From Selaginella tamariscina (Eukaryota; Streptophyta; Lycopodiopsida; Selaginellales; Selaginellaceae), in assembly GCA_003024785.1 (NCBI GenBank), contig PUQB01000007.1, positions 1,596,268 through 1,660,267 on the forward strand: a stretch of DNA of 64,000 bases, written 5' to 3'. The notes under the pieces were generated by a model, which worked only from the letters and a program-made list of their open reading frames with translations, was not told where the DNA came from and ran no database searches. Position 1 is the stretch's first letter. Each line of letters starts with the position of its first letter. Positions 10,810 to 22,214 of this stretch are shown here, one piece after another. The translations under genes were made by a program, and so were the position numbers.

Positions 10810-12678
10810 CACACACAGATAGATAGATAGATATAGAATGTTTTCAAACAATGTTGGTTGCTTATCTGTGTTCTGTCTATACAGGCGAAACCTTGCAGAC
10901 ACTTATGGGTGGGAGGGGTCTCACCGAACGTAGGCAGGGATCTCCTGGAGTCGGAGTTCCAAAGATATGGACACATTGAGGAGTTTAGAGTTATGAGAGA
11001 AAGGGGTGCCGCCATCGTAGACTACACAAAGATGGAGGATGCTGTTGCTGCACTCAACGCACTCAACGGGAAACGTTTTGGTGATGACGAATTAAAGATC
11101 GATTACCGAGCAAATGCTCAAAAGCGGGTACGGTGTATGTCTCTGTGTGTGTGTGTGTGTGTGAATGACCGTCAGTGGTTGCATTTTCTGTGAAAGAGGA
11201 ATATCCCTTATATTTTAGAAATATGATAAGTGATTAAAGGCTGTTATGATATACACACACGCACTACATTCATCTTTCTCTAGGGACCAACGCCTTCCAA
11301 CAGTGGACCTCGAGGAAGGGACGATCCCCATTCACCAAGTGAAGTGCTCTGGATCGGTCTTCCACCAAATGCGAGGCCGGATGAGGAGACAATACACAGA
11401 GTGTTCAGTGTGTATGGAAATGTACGCATTCGAATGTTTTCAGCAAGAGGCTTCTGCTTTGTAGAGTATCAGACAGTAAGAGAGGCAACTAATGCGAAGA
11501 ATGCACTATCTGGCAAGCCTATCAATGGGCAGCGTCTCCACATCGAGTACTCTACTAAAGAAGGTACGCTTTCTTGAGTTTGAGAAGCTTAACGATTCTT
11601 AATCATTGAGTTATATATCTAATATAATGTATCTTAAGACCATATAATGTGCGTGCACGACACATCTTGAATAAAACTCACTTTGAGAATGCTTGCAGAT
11701 GGTCCGACAGATGTGAAGAGATCAAGACTGTCCCCTCTTGGGGAGCAACGAACGCCGCCACCTTCTGTGCCAGTGCCGGATAACAGTTGGGAATGGCGGG
11801 GCGTCATTGCCAAACGTGGAACGGCCATTTGCCAAGTTCGTGGTTTTCCAGCAACCGGAAAAGTCGACGCCATCATGTGCGTACTGTGTGTGTTTTATAT
11901 GTTAAAAGGTATGTATTATATGAGATGTAGTTGAACTAAATTCTATCACACATTTAGACCGGAGATTGTCAACTGCACGGCTAGAACGGACCTGGAGACG
12001 CTAGCCAGGCACGTATACCCATTGATGGAGTTTGCGGTGGTCTTTTTGGTACCCGTAAGGGACGTGGACTTGACACCTTACCAGGACTTGCTCCGGTATT
12101 TATTGGAGAAGCAGCGTGCTGGAGTTGCTCGTCTAAATGACGGAAGTTCGCTCTTCTTAGTTCCACCGTCAACGTTTGCCGAGCAGATCCTCAAGATATC
12201 GCGAAACGACTGCATATTCGGTGTCCTGTTGAACTTTCGGCAACAACAACAGCATATTCCGGTGGGTATCAACTTACCCTTTCAGCCAACAGGCTTCCAG
12301 CAAGAGGCTGTTGGTCCACCTGGCTTTCAGCAGGAGGCAGGTGGCTTCCAGCAAGATGTATGTGGTCCACCTGGCTTTCAACAACAGGCTGCTGTTGGCC
12401 CACCTGGCTTCCAGCAGCAGGGCTTTCAACAGTTTCCTAATCTAGTACCAATGAATGACCAGTTTCAGCAAGCACAGGCACAGTTACAACATGCACAGTT
12501 GCAAGCTCAAGCTCAGGTGCCAGATCAACTTGCACAGTTAACTGCTCTCTTTCAATCACAGATACCACCACCAACAGGGGCTCCTCCCGGTGGCTTACCA
12601 CCACAGTTCTCAGATCCTGAGCAGTTTCAAAGAACTCTGGCACTTGCTGCACAGCTGCTGCATGGAAATAAATCTTAG
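10328..12678 (+). CDS. FPA-like protein with three RRMs and a SPOC domain
   Basis: Six exons: 10328-10339, 10412-10707, 10885-11127, 11284-11563, 11699-11876, 11958-12678. Three RNA-recognition motifs follow each other (SRHLWVGN... ending RIEFAKG; CRHLWVGGVSPNVGR...; VLWIGLPPNARPDE...), then a SPOC domain (SWEWRGVIAKRGTAICQVRG, later RAGVARLNDGSSLFLVPPS) and a Gln-rich tail with repeated GFQQ units. This is the layout of the plant flowering and RNA 3'-end factor FPA (Spen family), which promotes proximal polyadenylation in the nucleus. RRM1 is interrupted by one frame change between about 10,516 and 10,545; one extra base would give 577 codons and restore family-typical sequence. Start choice rests on a tiny first exon followed by a GT donor and a GA-rich intron, so the true start is less certain. 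Confidence 0.85.
10355..10390 (+). repeat. GA microsatellite in intron 1
   Basis: Eighteen GA units lie inside the first intron of the FPA-like gene, directly after its GTATGT donor. Confidence 0.9.
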
Positions 12679-13006
12679 TTTTAACTGCTTACATGTACTC
12701 TCATCAGATATATTGTCAATGAAACAATCAGTTGAAAAGATTCACTGCATATTCTAGTCCTTTAATTTATGTTCATATTTATTTTATACATCTAAGACTT
12801 AAAAAGAACCTGCTGGCAATACACACACACACACACACACACACACAGCCATATGTCTGTTACACATACATCCACAGAGAGATCCTGTTTTAAAGCCAAC
12901 AGACAAATGGCCGACACACATGTCAAACAGTATGCCATTACTGTCAAATATTATCAAAAGATCCATCTATACAACAGGTGTGTGTTGCGTATATATAAAT
13001 TTCTGC

Positions 13007-13058
<52 letters not shown>

Positions 13059-13144
13059 ATCTTTTCTTTCTATATATACATATAGACATACACACACATA
13101 TATGTATACATATATACACGGTTCAGAATGTGCTTTTGTCAAGG
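12679..13144. other. Intergenic with microsatellites
   Basis: Contains a CA run at about 12820-12846 and a long TA run at about 13009-13055. The open frames here are translations of these repeats. Confidence 0.7.
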
Positions 13145-13260
13145 TTAGTTAGTCATCATGGAGCAGATGTTTGCAAGCAGCACAAAAGTTGATGGTTCCT
13201 GTTGCTCGACAGCCCGCTTTGCCACGCAAGCTCCACGTCGAATATCTCCGTGGCTCATAC
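13145..13260 (-). pseudogene. PPR relic A, 3' (E-domain) part
   Basis: Reads SHGDIRRGACVAKRAVEQ then STFVLLANICS, which is the E-domain pattern found after the last repeats of plant PLS-class PPR proteins ('HGD...A...VLLSNIY'). It is the continuation of the PPR relic at 18,186-19,860, separated from it by the inserted LTR element. The join is supported by the paralogue near 40,500, where the equivalent sequences are contiguous. Confidence 0.7.
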
Positions 13261-13464
13261 TGAAAGAGCCGATATATATTAAAAATGTCAGATACATTAA
13301 GCTACAAAAACCCTGCTTATATACAGGAGACCTCCTGCCACGTGGCACACATGCGACACGTGGCACTGACACATGGCGGCCAGATCACCACCCATGTGTC
13401 ACTATGCATGTGTGTATATACACTGCGTATATACGTTACATTACATAATATACAGTATCTTACA
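13261..13464 (-). repeat. 3' LTR of the Gypsy element
   Basis: 204 bp, ends TG/CA. It differs from the other LTR by one A/G substitution and three short length differences. Confidence 0.9.
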
Positions 13465-14960
13465 TTATCCCCCCTCTGCGGTTGTGTAGATGGTGATGGA
13501 TCTGATGGTCCTGGATCCGTGTGAGTTGGGCCATCTAAGGTATGACCGAATGTAGTCAACGAGTCTCGAACAACAAACCGTTTCATTCGAACTACGTGAA
13601 CTATCTCAACCTCATGAGATCCCACCAACTGTACCTGATACACCTGAGGACCAACCTTTCGGAGAACTCGGTAGGGACCAAGCCACTTATGTAATAAACC
13701 AGTTGCAAGCCCAGGTGCAGTTAGCTTGGGAAAACGTACCAGTACTAAGTCACCGTCAGCATAGTCTGGTGGAGTTTGATGTCGTGCATTGTAAGAAGAT
13801 TGTTGCTGTATTTGAGCTCGACCAAGATGTTCAGCAGACTCTGCACGCAGAAGAGGTAAGACAGCATCCAAATGTCGAGCCCACATTTTCGCATCCTCGG
13901 CACGTGGCAGATTCGATGATAATCCCAATTCACTAGGCAACTTAGGATCATATCCATACAATGCCTTGAATGGAGAGATACCAATCGAACTCTGAATGCC
14001 TGTTACATAAGCAAATCTCAAGCATCGCAAATACCAATCCCAGTCAGTGTGATTGAAGTTCACATACTTCGAGATCATACCCTTGAAGGTCCGATTCAAT
14101 CGCTCCACCAAACCATCAGTTTGTGGATGATATGGAGAGGCAAATGAGTGTTTTACCCCTAACCTCTCACACAACACTCGGAATACCTCTGCAATGAAAG
14201 CGGGGCCATTATCTGATAACATCCGCTCTGGACAAGAATGCTGCAAAACCACATTATCGAACAAAAACAAAGCTGTTGACAGGGCAGTTGCATCCGGAAG
14301 AGCACCAACCTCCACCCAACGAGTTAAATAATCAGATACGACAATGATGTACTGGTTACCTTGAGAAGAACGTGGAAAAGGTCCCATTAAATCCACTGCA
14401 ATTAACTCAAAAGGGCGAGAGACGTTGATGGATTCTAACACCCCCATGGCCCGAGTCGTAGAGGAATTCCGAGTTTGACAAATGGGACAACTCTGAATAT
14501 ACCTGATCACATCACCACGCATGCTAGGCCAATAAAAGGATCTGCGGAGCTTCTCCAACACTCGTTGGTGACCAAGATGACCTCCAACAATAGGCGAATC
14601 ATGATATGCTCGAAGAAGGTGTGGAACATATGTAGAGGGCACAGCCAACGCCATCTGTCTCTGGATTTGTCCCAATAAAATACAATAAACCATCCTGAAG
14701 TCGAAACTGAGCATGATATTGTCGAAACTGCGGTTCGGAAGAGGACTTGCAAACGCATCCCGTAATTGCCTCGTCCACGGTTCACGTTTTTGGGCATCCT
14801 GCCACTGTTCCAAGGATGGTAAGTCGGCATCGAATACCTGAGGGGCTTGTATCAAACCGAATGCTGCAGCGACTGCATGAGCAGGCAAAGTGGAATCAGA
14901 AAGGGGTGCTCGAGAAAGTGCATCCGCATCCACCATTGTTCGCCCAGGCCTGTGCACCAC
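13465..14960 (-). pseudogene. Gypsy integrase region
   Basis: Zinc-binding HHCC part (HLGHQRVLEKLRRSFYWP, later CPICQ), then the DDE core: Asp in AVDLMGPFPRSSQGN, Asp in MLSDNGPAF and Glu in GLVERLNRTFKG, all present. A GPY/F-like module (KWLGPYRVLRKVGPQVYQVQL) follows; no chromodomain is seen after it. The open frame runs on into the LTR. Upstream it is in the same frame as RNase H but separated from it by a stop codon at about 15009-15011. Confidence 0.85.
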
Positions 14961-15008
14961 CTTAAAGTTATATACTTGGAGACGTAATGCCCATCTGGCT
15001 ACGACCCA

Positions 15009-15593
15009 CTAATTCTTCCGTTTTAGCAAGGAAGTGACAGCAGCATGATCACACTCCAAAAGTGTTTCACTCCCATGTAAGTAGGCATGAAGTCGTTCAA
15101 AACCCCAAACAGCAGCAAGGCATTCTTTTTCAGTAGTGGAATAATTCCGCTCAGCCGGCGTGAGTACTCGACTAATGTAAGCCACCGGGTGTCGAATTGA
15201 AGAATCCACAGCATCAGTTTGCATCAATACACCACCAATACCAACATCTGAGGCATCTACTCGTAAAATGAACGGACGAGTAAAATCTGGGTATTGAAGC
15301 AATGGTGGAGTTGTCAGGAACTCTTTTAACTGGTCAAATGCCTGCTGACACCTGCGAGTCCACCTGAAAGATACCTGTGGACGAACTAACTCCCGAAGAG
15401 GGGCAGTTCGATCAGTGAGATGATCGATGAATCGACCCAAGTACTGCACCGTGCCCAAGAAACGCTGGACTTCCTGTACTGTACGGGACGAGGGAACTCT
15501 CGAACAGCTCGCAACTTCATTGGATCCACCTGTAAACCCTCTCGAGATATACGGTAACCCAAGTAAGTGGTGTCGGTCGAACCAAACACACAC
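15009..15593 (-). pseudogene. Gypsy RNase H region
   Basis: Carries the family's RNase H motifs (ILRVDASDVGIGGVL, ERNYSTTEKECLAAVW, ECDHAAVTSLL) with the catalytic acidic residues. It starts in a different frame from the RT segment, the change lying near 15,480-15,500, and ends at an in-frame stop before the integrase part. Confidence 0.8.
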
Positions 15594-16447
15594 TTTTCAA
15601 GTTTCAACTTCAGGCCAACTTCTCGAAATCGATCAAGAACGCGCCGTACATCACGAATGTGATCCTCCCAAGAACCAGACCCATGAATGAGCACATCGTC
15701 GATAAAATCGGCAGTGATATCAGGCATATCGGAAAGAAGCTCATCCATCATGCGTTGAAAGGTGGCAGGAGCTGAAGTCAATCCAAAAGGCATGACCAAA
15801 AACTCGTAAAGACCAAATGGTGTCCGGAAGGCCGTTTTTGGAATATCCTCCTCAGCCATAGGAACCTGCCAATATCCTGATGCCAAATCCAACTTAGTAA
15901 ACCATCGACTCTGACCCAAACGATCTAATAGATCGGCAGAGTTCGGAAGTGGATAGACATCTTTGATGGTAACATCGTTAAGAGGTCGGTAATCCACACA
16001 AAATCGGAGAGATCCATCAGGCTTGGGAACCAAATGAGGTTCACATGCCCATGGACTCCGTGACGGACGACACACTCGTTTACCAATCATATCAGTAACA
16101 GCTGTTCGCATGGCTGATAACTCCTTTGGTGACCTGCGTCGAACCGGGACTTTGAAAGGCTTTGCATTGCCGGTGGGTATACAGTGTCGAGTCTTCACAC
16201 GTGCACCTTGGGACAGATCAAATTTGAACAAACTTGCATACTGTTTCTTAAGTTGTTCGATGCAGTGTGCTCGACACTCAGGTGACGGATCCGGCATTTG
16301 AACCTGTTGAGATGAACACCACCCCAAGACCGGAATCAAAGGAGCTGTATGCGTGATACAAACAGCAACAAGCTTCTCTGGACGTAAAGGAACAGACTGC
16401 AAAGACACAGACTCCAAGCGTAACAGGAGGAGAGAGTGAAAAATCAC
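15386..16447 (-). pseudogene. Gypsy reverse transcriptase region
   Basis: RT domain with the palm motifs: LRFCVDYRPLN, FTKLDLASGYWQ (first Asp) and FIDDVLIHG (the catalytic Asp pair in the FIDD form usual for plant Gypsy elements). It is open over about 1 kb. The last 35 codons of the open frame are out of register; the true continuation lies in the neighbouring frame. Confidence 0.85.
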
Positions 16448-16465
16448 ATGTACCTTTCGACTGCT

Positions 16466-16804
16466 TTAACCAATCACATCCCAGAATGATGTCAAAGACC
16501 TGGGAAGGGACAACCCTAAGAGACCCAGAGGGAAACTTACAGTTGGCACCATAACCAGCGTAGTCAAAGTGGTGTACTGTGATACTGCACGAGACTGCCC
16601 ATTACCATATAAAATGTGCAAGACCTTATCTGCACGTCTTAAGGGTAATGAGCACCGATGCGCTAGAGAAGCAGTTATGGAAGACATACTGGATCCTGTA
16701 TCCACAAGCACTGTGACTGAAAGATCATTCACCGTGCAGAAAATGTGAAAACTGGATGATCTGGTGGAACTTGCAAACCTTGATATGCATAGCGGAAAAA
16801 ACAT
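16466..16804 (-). pseudogene. Gypsy aspartic protease region
   Basis: The active-site motif LVDTGSSMSSI is present. After it the frame shifts, because the expected link to RT (a GCDWL-type stretch near 16,480-16,465) is found in another frame. Confidence 0.75.
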
Positions 16805-16989
16805 GGAGGTGAAGTCTCCATCGCACGGGATCCCTCCGTCGCCCGTACGATTACTGTTTTCCGCAACAGATCCACCTGCAAGAGAGGCTTCGTCATCTGA
16901 AGCTCATCATCAGCATAATGGCCGCCACAGGCACACCATCCGGAACATATGGTCGCCAGCCTGGATGTGGTGGACGCCAATCAGGATAC

Positions 16990-17926
16990 ACATCGCATGC
17001 CCCAAGTATGTCCAGGCGCCCAACAGGCCCAACAATGAACTTGATTGGGTCGACCTGCATTGTTCCGATTCCTCCTGTCACGAATCCGTGGATTTTGACC
17101 ACCACGGGCAGGACTGGAGCAGGTGCAGGACGATTTCGTGGAGGTGGTCCACGGGGTGGGCCCCGAGGTCGACCACGAAAGGCTTGCGTGCGGGCACATA
17201 TGCAGCAGCATCAACCTCCATTGGATCAGCACGCTGAACAAGAGGAGCAGGTAACCCAAGGGGAACACGGCCCTCACCAGGCACCAACTCAAAACGTTGA
17301 GCTAGTGCAAAAGCTTCCTCCAATGTGGTAGGACGAAGAGCCCGAACGAATCGAACAAGTTCGGGTCGCATAGTTGGCCATAACATACCGAGCTTAATGG
17401 GCTCAGGCATGTTAGGATATGCACGCCGAACTAAATCCCCGAACCTAATACTGAACCGCATAACAGACTCACCAGGATGTTGTCGTATCGCATGCAGTTG
17501 TTGGAAAGCATCATCTGAATCCTCAACTTTGCCAAACGTACGTTTGAGGCATTCCGTTAACCGATTACTATTGGCTTGAATCTCCGCAGCCAATCCATTA
17601 TACCACTTGAGCGCAGGGCCTTCCAAACATGTAGGGAATTCTCTGAGAGCACGGGCCTCATCCCAACCATGGTAACGAACAATGACTTGGAAATGATCAA
17701 ACCAGTGGTATACATCATCTCCCGGATCACCACAAAAAGATCGGGGTCGAACCCTCGGATTTGTGGCCTGTGAAGAAGATGAAGGAGTACTAGAAGCAGA
17801 TCCCCCGGCATGAGGCTCAGACGGGGAAGAGGAGGACGAACCCTCAACAAAGCGCTCCAACAACTTTGTTTGTGCATCAATAGCAGTAGCAATAATGCTA
17901 AACGCCGTCTCCATATTCATCGTCAT
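16990..17926 (-). pseudogene. Gypsy gag
   Basis: Open frame of 282 codons from 17926 with a capsid-type core (DDVYHWFDHFQVIVRYHGW, then LEGPALKWYNGLA and RFSIRFGDLVRRAYPNM). The zinc knuckle lies downstream in another frame, around 17,030-16,990 (CWACWAPGH....C). Its last cysteine comes five instead of four residues after the histidine, so the CCHC spacing is atypical. Confidence 0.75.
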
Positions 17927-17979
17927 GAAAACACGAAAAGGAAAAGGCGGAAGAAAGGAATACCCAACTTCTCCACCAA

Positions 17980-18181
17980 TGAAAGAGCCGATATATATTA
18001 AAAAGTCAGATACATTAAGCTACAAAAACCCTGCTTATATACAGGAGACCTCCTGCCACGTGGCACACATGCGACACGTGGCGCTGACACATGGGCCAGA
18101 TCACCACCCATGTGTCACTATGCATGTGTGTATATACACATGCGTATATACGTTACATTACATAATATACAGTATCTTACA
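17980..18181 (-). repeat. 5' LTR of the Gypsy element
   Basis: 202 bp, TG...CA ends, nearly identical to 13261-13464. Includes the paired words CCACGTGGCACAC and CGACACGTGGC. Confidence 0.9.
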
Positions 18182-18185
18182 ATAC

Positions 18186-19860
18186 AAGATCTAAGAAAAG
18201 ACGACCAAGTGAAAGAATCTGGAACGTAAGGCATGTTTGCTAGCAATCTTGTGCATGCTCGATGCATCCCCATCTCTCACCATGCCTGGTACAAGGGCAA
18301 TACCATAGTCAGATTGCATCGAGACAAGGCAGCACCTTCCTGTGCGTTCCTGCGTACGTACATGCAACCATAACCGAACTGAAACATCCTTCAGAAGCTA
18401 TATCTTCTACCACTGCCATCTTTTGGAACATATATTGTGGTGTTTGTTGTAATGTCCATTGCGGGCATATGCAGATAACATTGTATTCCATGTAACCGAG
18501 TTCATGTTCGGTATTGATTCAAAGAGTTTCCTAGCATACTCCAGATGCCCATATTGGTATATGCGTGCAAAATGCTTGCCCATGAGAAATCATTTCTCTG
18601 GGGCATATTCTCAAACATTCTTTTCGAGTCTTCGAGCTTCCACTCTGGACATGCATCCAGCATGGGCATTCCAGCACAGCAAGCTCTGGGACTGTAATCA
18701 AGGAGTGCTCTATATACCCACACTGGGCATATGATCATGACGTCTCTGAGAGTTTATCCAACTCATTAGATATATAAATACAGCTTTATGATGTTTCCCG
18801 TTTTGTATATATGCAATGAGCATCATAGTCCATGAGGTAAGATCTCGCTGAGGCATTCTATAGAAAACTCCTCTGTGTCATGAAGATCCCCATAAATGGC
18901 ATATGCAGACAGGACCGTGTTCCACACGACCACATTTCTATACGGGATTTCAGAAGAAAATCCTCCACTCGATGAACATCCCCAGTCCTGAAGAAGAACT
19001 TAAGCATTGTATTGTACGAGACTTCATGTTTCTGAAGGTGTTGCTAGCCAGTTCGGACCGTCCGTGTTGGGCATACATATCCAACATGATATTTCCCGGC
19101 TACTATATTATGTTGGGGGATCTCGAGTTCTTCCAGCTTCTTTGATAACCTCTTTCTGCGCATATCTACTTAGCATAGAAGTCCACGAGTACATATCCCT
19201 CTCAGGCATCTTCAAAAAACATGTATTCAGCTTCGTGCATATGCCCATTATCTTGCACGCGTACAGTAGCGTGGTGTAGCTCACCAGGCACCTCTGTGGC
19301 ATTTCTTCAAACAATTCTTCACGTCTTCAATATGCCCGTGTTGGGCATATGCATATAAGATGGCATTCCAGCAATCGTTCAGGAAGCTCATCCAAGAAGC
19401 AATTAGCTTCAAATAGTGACCATTCATGACAGAGAACTCCTAAGAGGGAATCCATAGAAACCAAGTCACGGTGCGGCATGACACTGAAGAGAGATTTAGC
19501 TTCCTCGATTTGCCCGTTCTGGGCATTTTCTCCAAAGACTGCGTTCCATGCGAGTATATCCTTCTGATGCATTCTCTGGAACACTTTGATTGGCTTGTGT
19601 GATTTCCCCACTTACTCTGTACACATTCATCATCGTGATCGAAGAAACTATGCTTCTGTGTGGCATCTCAGTGAAGATCTCACTGGCTTGCAAGAGATGC
19701 CCATTATGGGCATATGCAGATACATCAATCCCATCTTGAAGGTCATGCTGTCGAAGATTCCTACGGGCGCACTGCATTCCCGCACCTCCCGTACATCTCA
19801 ATCAACGTGTTGCACAGATACACGTCTGAGATGACACTCCAGAGAGTGTGTTGCAAGTCT
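18186..19860 (-). pseudogene. PPR protein relic A, 5' part
   Basis: On the minus strand PPR repeats can be read in pieces: ASEIFTEMPHRSIVSS, SAYAHNGHLLQ, VFQRMHQKDILAWNAVF, NAQNGQIEEAKSLFSVMPHR, MFEEMPQRCLVSYTTLL and MFENMPQRNDFSWASIL. The spacing and 'MPxR...S' pattern are those of PLS-class plant organelle RNA-editing or RNA-binding PPR proteins. Frame changes and stops occur between repeats, so no continuous protein is encoded. The LTR element at 13,261-18,181 separates this part from its E-domain. A second, shorter copy of the 3' half lies at 39,770-40,530 in opposite orientation. Confidence 0.75.
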
Positions 19861-20649
19861 GTATCCTATTAAGACATAACATTCCATGGACTTAGATTAT
19901 ATGTATAAATATTACATTTTAATAGAGTATCGTAAATAATAAAAATATTCATACAAATTTCCCATTCTTTATATACAGCCATAATTAATTAAGTTAATTG
20001 TTTTAATGATATGATATGCGTTTAAAAAGATATAATTAAAAGATCTTTAGAGTTAATGCATGATTTAGTATATATATAATTTTCTTTATTTGTTAATTAA
20101 TTAAGTTTTAATTAATTACCACTAATACAAAAGAGGGGGTGTATATCATAATTCTTGTAAAACTATTCAATAGAAATAAAATATATATATATCGAAACTT
20201 ATTAAAGTGGTTTTTTATATTATTTTAGTATTTATGAAAAATTTTAAATCATGTACATTACGTGCTTTACAAAGTTAACTTGCTGAAAATAGATAATTCA
20301 ATTATTTATAACTAATTATTTTCTGAATAATTGCTAATTATTAAATATTTATTAAACATTGTTTATCAAACGTTAATTATGAGAACTCTTAAAGTTGATG
20401 GACAAGTTTAAGGAATTCTGGACTTCGTTAGAGACATAAATCATTCACCAGTATATATATAATGTGTGTGTGTGTGCGTGTGTGTGTGTGAGAGAGAGAG
20501 AGAGAGGGAGAGAGAGATATTATATTATGTATGCATGTTCTAACAGGTTATCTAAAACGCATTGTCTACAGCTCGGTAGCTGGTTTTTATCGTGTATATT
20601 GAAGGTTCGTTTATATGATTCAATTATTCAACACAGTAGAAAAACAATT
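19861..20649. other. AT-rich intergenic DNA
   Basis: No coding signal. It ends in a GT/GA microsatellite at about 20464-20518. Confidence 0.6.
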
Positions 20650-22023
20650 CTACAAGAGCCTGTGGACAGTCTTCATATCCACAGCCTCATCAAGAGTACC
20701 ATTTTCAAGCATGCTCCACCACTTGTACAGGAAGTTATCAACAACAAGACGGAACCATGGGGACAGTTTGACACTCCCCTCTCCCGCCTCGGCCTTCTTC
20801 ACTAGCTCCTTAAGCTCCTCTTGGTTCACATACTTAACATCTGCTACCTCGTCCGGATTGGGTTTTACTGTCACTTTGTCCCTCTTCATGAACAACAAGT
20901 AGTCCACTGTAGGGATATCTTAGTGTCAAATACACACGCACACACGCACACACGCCAGTGTATACAGGAAGTCAACTTCGACGGTTGCTCATCGTGTTTG
21001 GACACAACACAACGTTAAGAATAGGAGAAAGTTTAATAGAACAGAAAAACTACACACACACACACATATATATATATAAACTAGAACTATAGAGGGTTGA
21101 AGAAACAACACATGCACACACACACACAACTTACACTCGTGTTCGCCCCATTTTCCATCAGATGGAGCCTTGTAAAGAATTCGACCAAGACAAGTGAAGT
21201 CATTCACTGGAGCATCCGTGGCTTCAATACCGAGTTCATCAAATAGTTTTCTCTGAGCAGCATTTCTCACACCTTTGCATAAAAACCATTAAAACTATAT
21301 GAAATTACATTATTTTTAAGAGTTTATTATTATAAATACAAAACTAATAACATTATTTGCTTACCGAGGTGATTTTCAGTGATCATCTCAGACTCTCGGT
21401 ACAAAGGATGGCTGCAACAAGTGTTTGTCCAAACCAAAGGGAATGTCACTTTAGTTGCAGAGCGTTGCTGTAACACACAAATGTAAATACATACATACAT
21501 GAATACATGTATATTTATACCTGTAGCAGGAGCTCGTTCTTTGAGTTGAATATGAAAACACTAAAAGCTCGATGCAATGCTTTTCCTGTTTCTATCTTCT
21601 CCATCAAATGACCTTAATAAATCAATTTATAATATATTGAAGTTGTTTGTTTAAATACAAACTTACAGTTATATTTGGAGTCGTGCCCAATGACGTTATC
21701 ATTCTCATCCACCAAAATGCATCTGCAAATCATTCATCGATTTATATAAGTCATTCTATGTGTTATACACCTCTCTACACACACACATACTCATCCTCAA
21801 ACATGAGGCGCTGCTGGACGGGATCCATGGATTCAGCAATTTGTGAAGTCGGCATTGAGAATTTTCTCGATCTGATTCGGACCCAAGAACTATTTTGCCT
21901 CAGAATTGCAGCAAACTGAGATCTAGAAGGAAAAGCCGATGCGCCCTTGTTTATACAGCGAATGCTCACAAGCATCCCTAAACTAGGTTTATCAAGAGTA
22001 TATTCTACTAAAGTCATAAGCAT
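20650..22023 (-). CDS. IDI: Isopentenyl-diphosphate delta-isomerase
   Basis: Six exons on the minus strand: 22023-21791, 21722-21667, 21612-21521, 21467-21365, 21272-21135 and 20906-20650, all with GT-AG boundaries and together 292 codons in one frame. It interconverts isopentenyl and dimethylallyl diphosphate in isoprenoid synthesis. Diagnostic motifs are [23 protein letters not shown] sequence in exon 2, [14 protein letters not shown] with the catalytic cysteine, [16 protein letters not shown] (Nudix-like helix), and GEHELDYLLF with the catalytic glutamate. The first 60 residues are basic, Ser-rich and not conserved, fitting an organelle transit peptide. The C-terminus reads VHRLL; many plant enzymes end in a peroxisomal HKL-type tripeptide, so the extra leucine here would weaken that signal. 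The gene appears intact. Confidence 0.95.
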
Positions 22024-22214
22024 ATTCTATATAAACCATTTCAAATTATTATTCAATGCAGGGGAAACCCTAAGGACGTGCCCTAATTTGTGCAAATGAC
22101 CTAACTACTTTTTTTTAATTAATTAATGTGATTTTTATTATTTTTTGTTTTTATGGGTTTTTAATCGTTTTGGTTATGTAAGGGGCTGCTCCTGCCGCCT
22201 CCCCGCAGATCAGT

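Larger units (their letters stand above)
13261..18181 (-). mobile_element. Ty3/Gypsy LTR retrotransposon, about 4.9 kb, minus strand
   Basis: Two LTRs with TG...CA ends bracket gag, protease, RT, RNase H and integrase in Gypsy order. The host tetranucleotide ATAC lies on both sides (13257-13260 and 18182-18185) as target-site duplication. Next to the 5' LTR is a primer-site candidate beginning TGGTGGAGAAG (17978 downwards); it does not look like the common initiator-Met site. A purine tract (GCAGAGGGGGG) abuts the 3' LTR at 13465-13480. The LTRs differ by one substitution and a few short indels, so insertion was recent, yet the coding part is broken in several places. It is inserted into a PPR gene copy. 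Confidence 0.9.

Noticed and set aside
12853..13192. Ile/Tyr-rich open frames
   Set aside because: Encoded by the TA microsatellite at 13,009-13,055.
16764..17331. Plus-strand open frames of 137-157 codons
   Set aside because: Shadows of the minus-strand gag and protease region of the retrotransposon.
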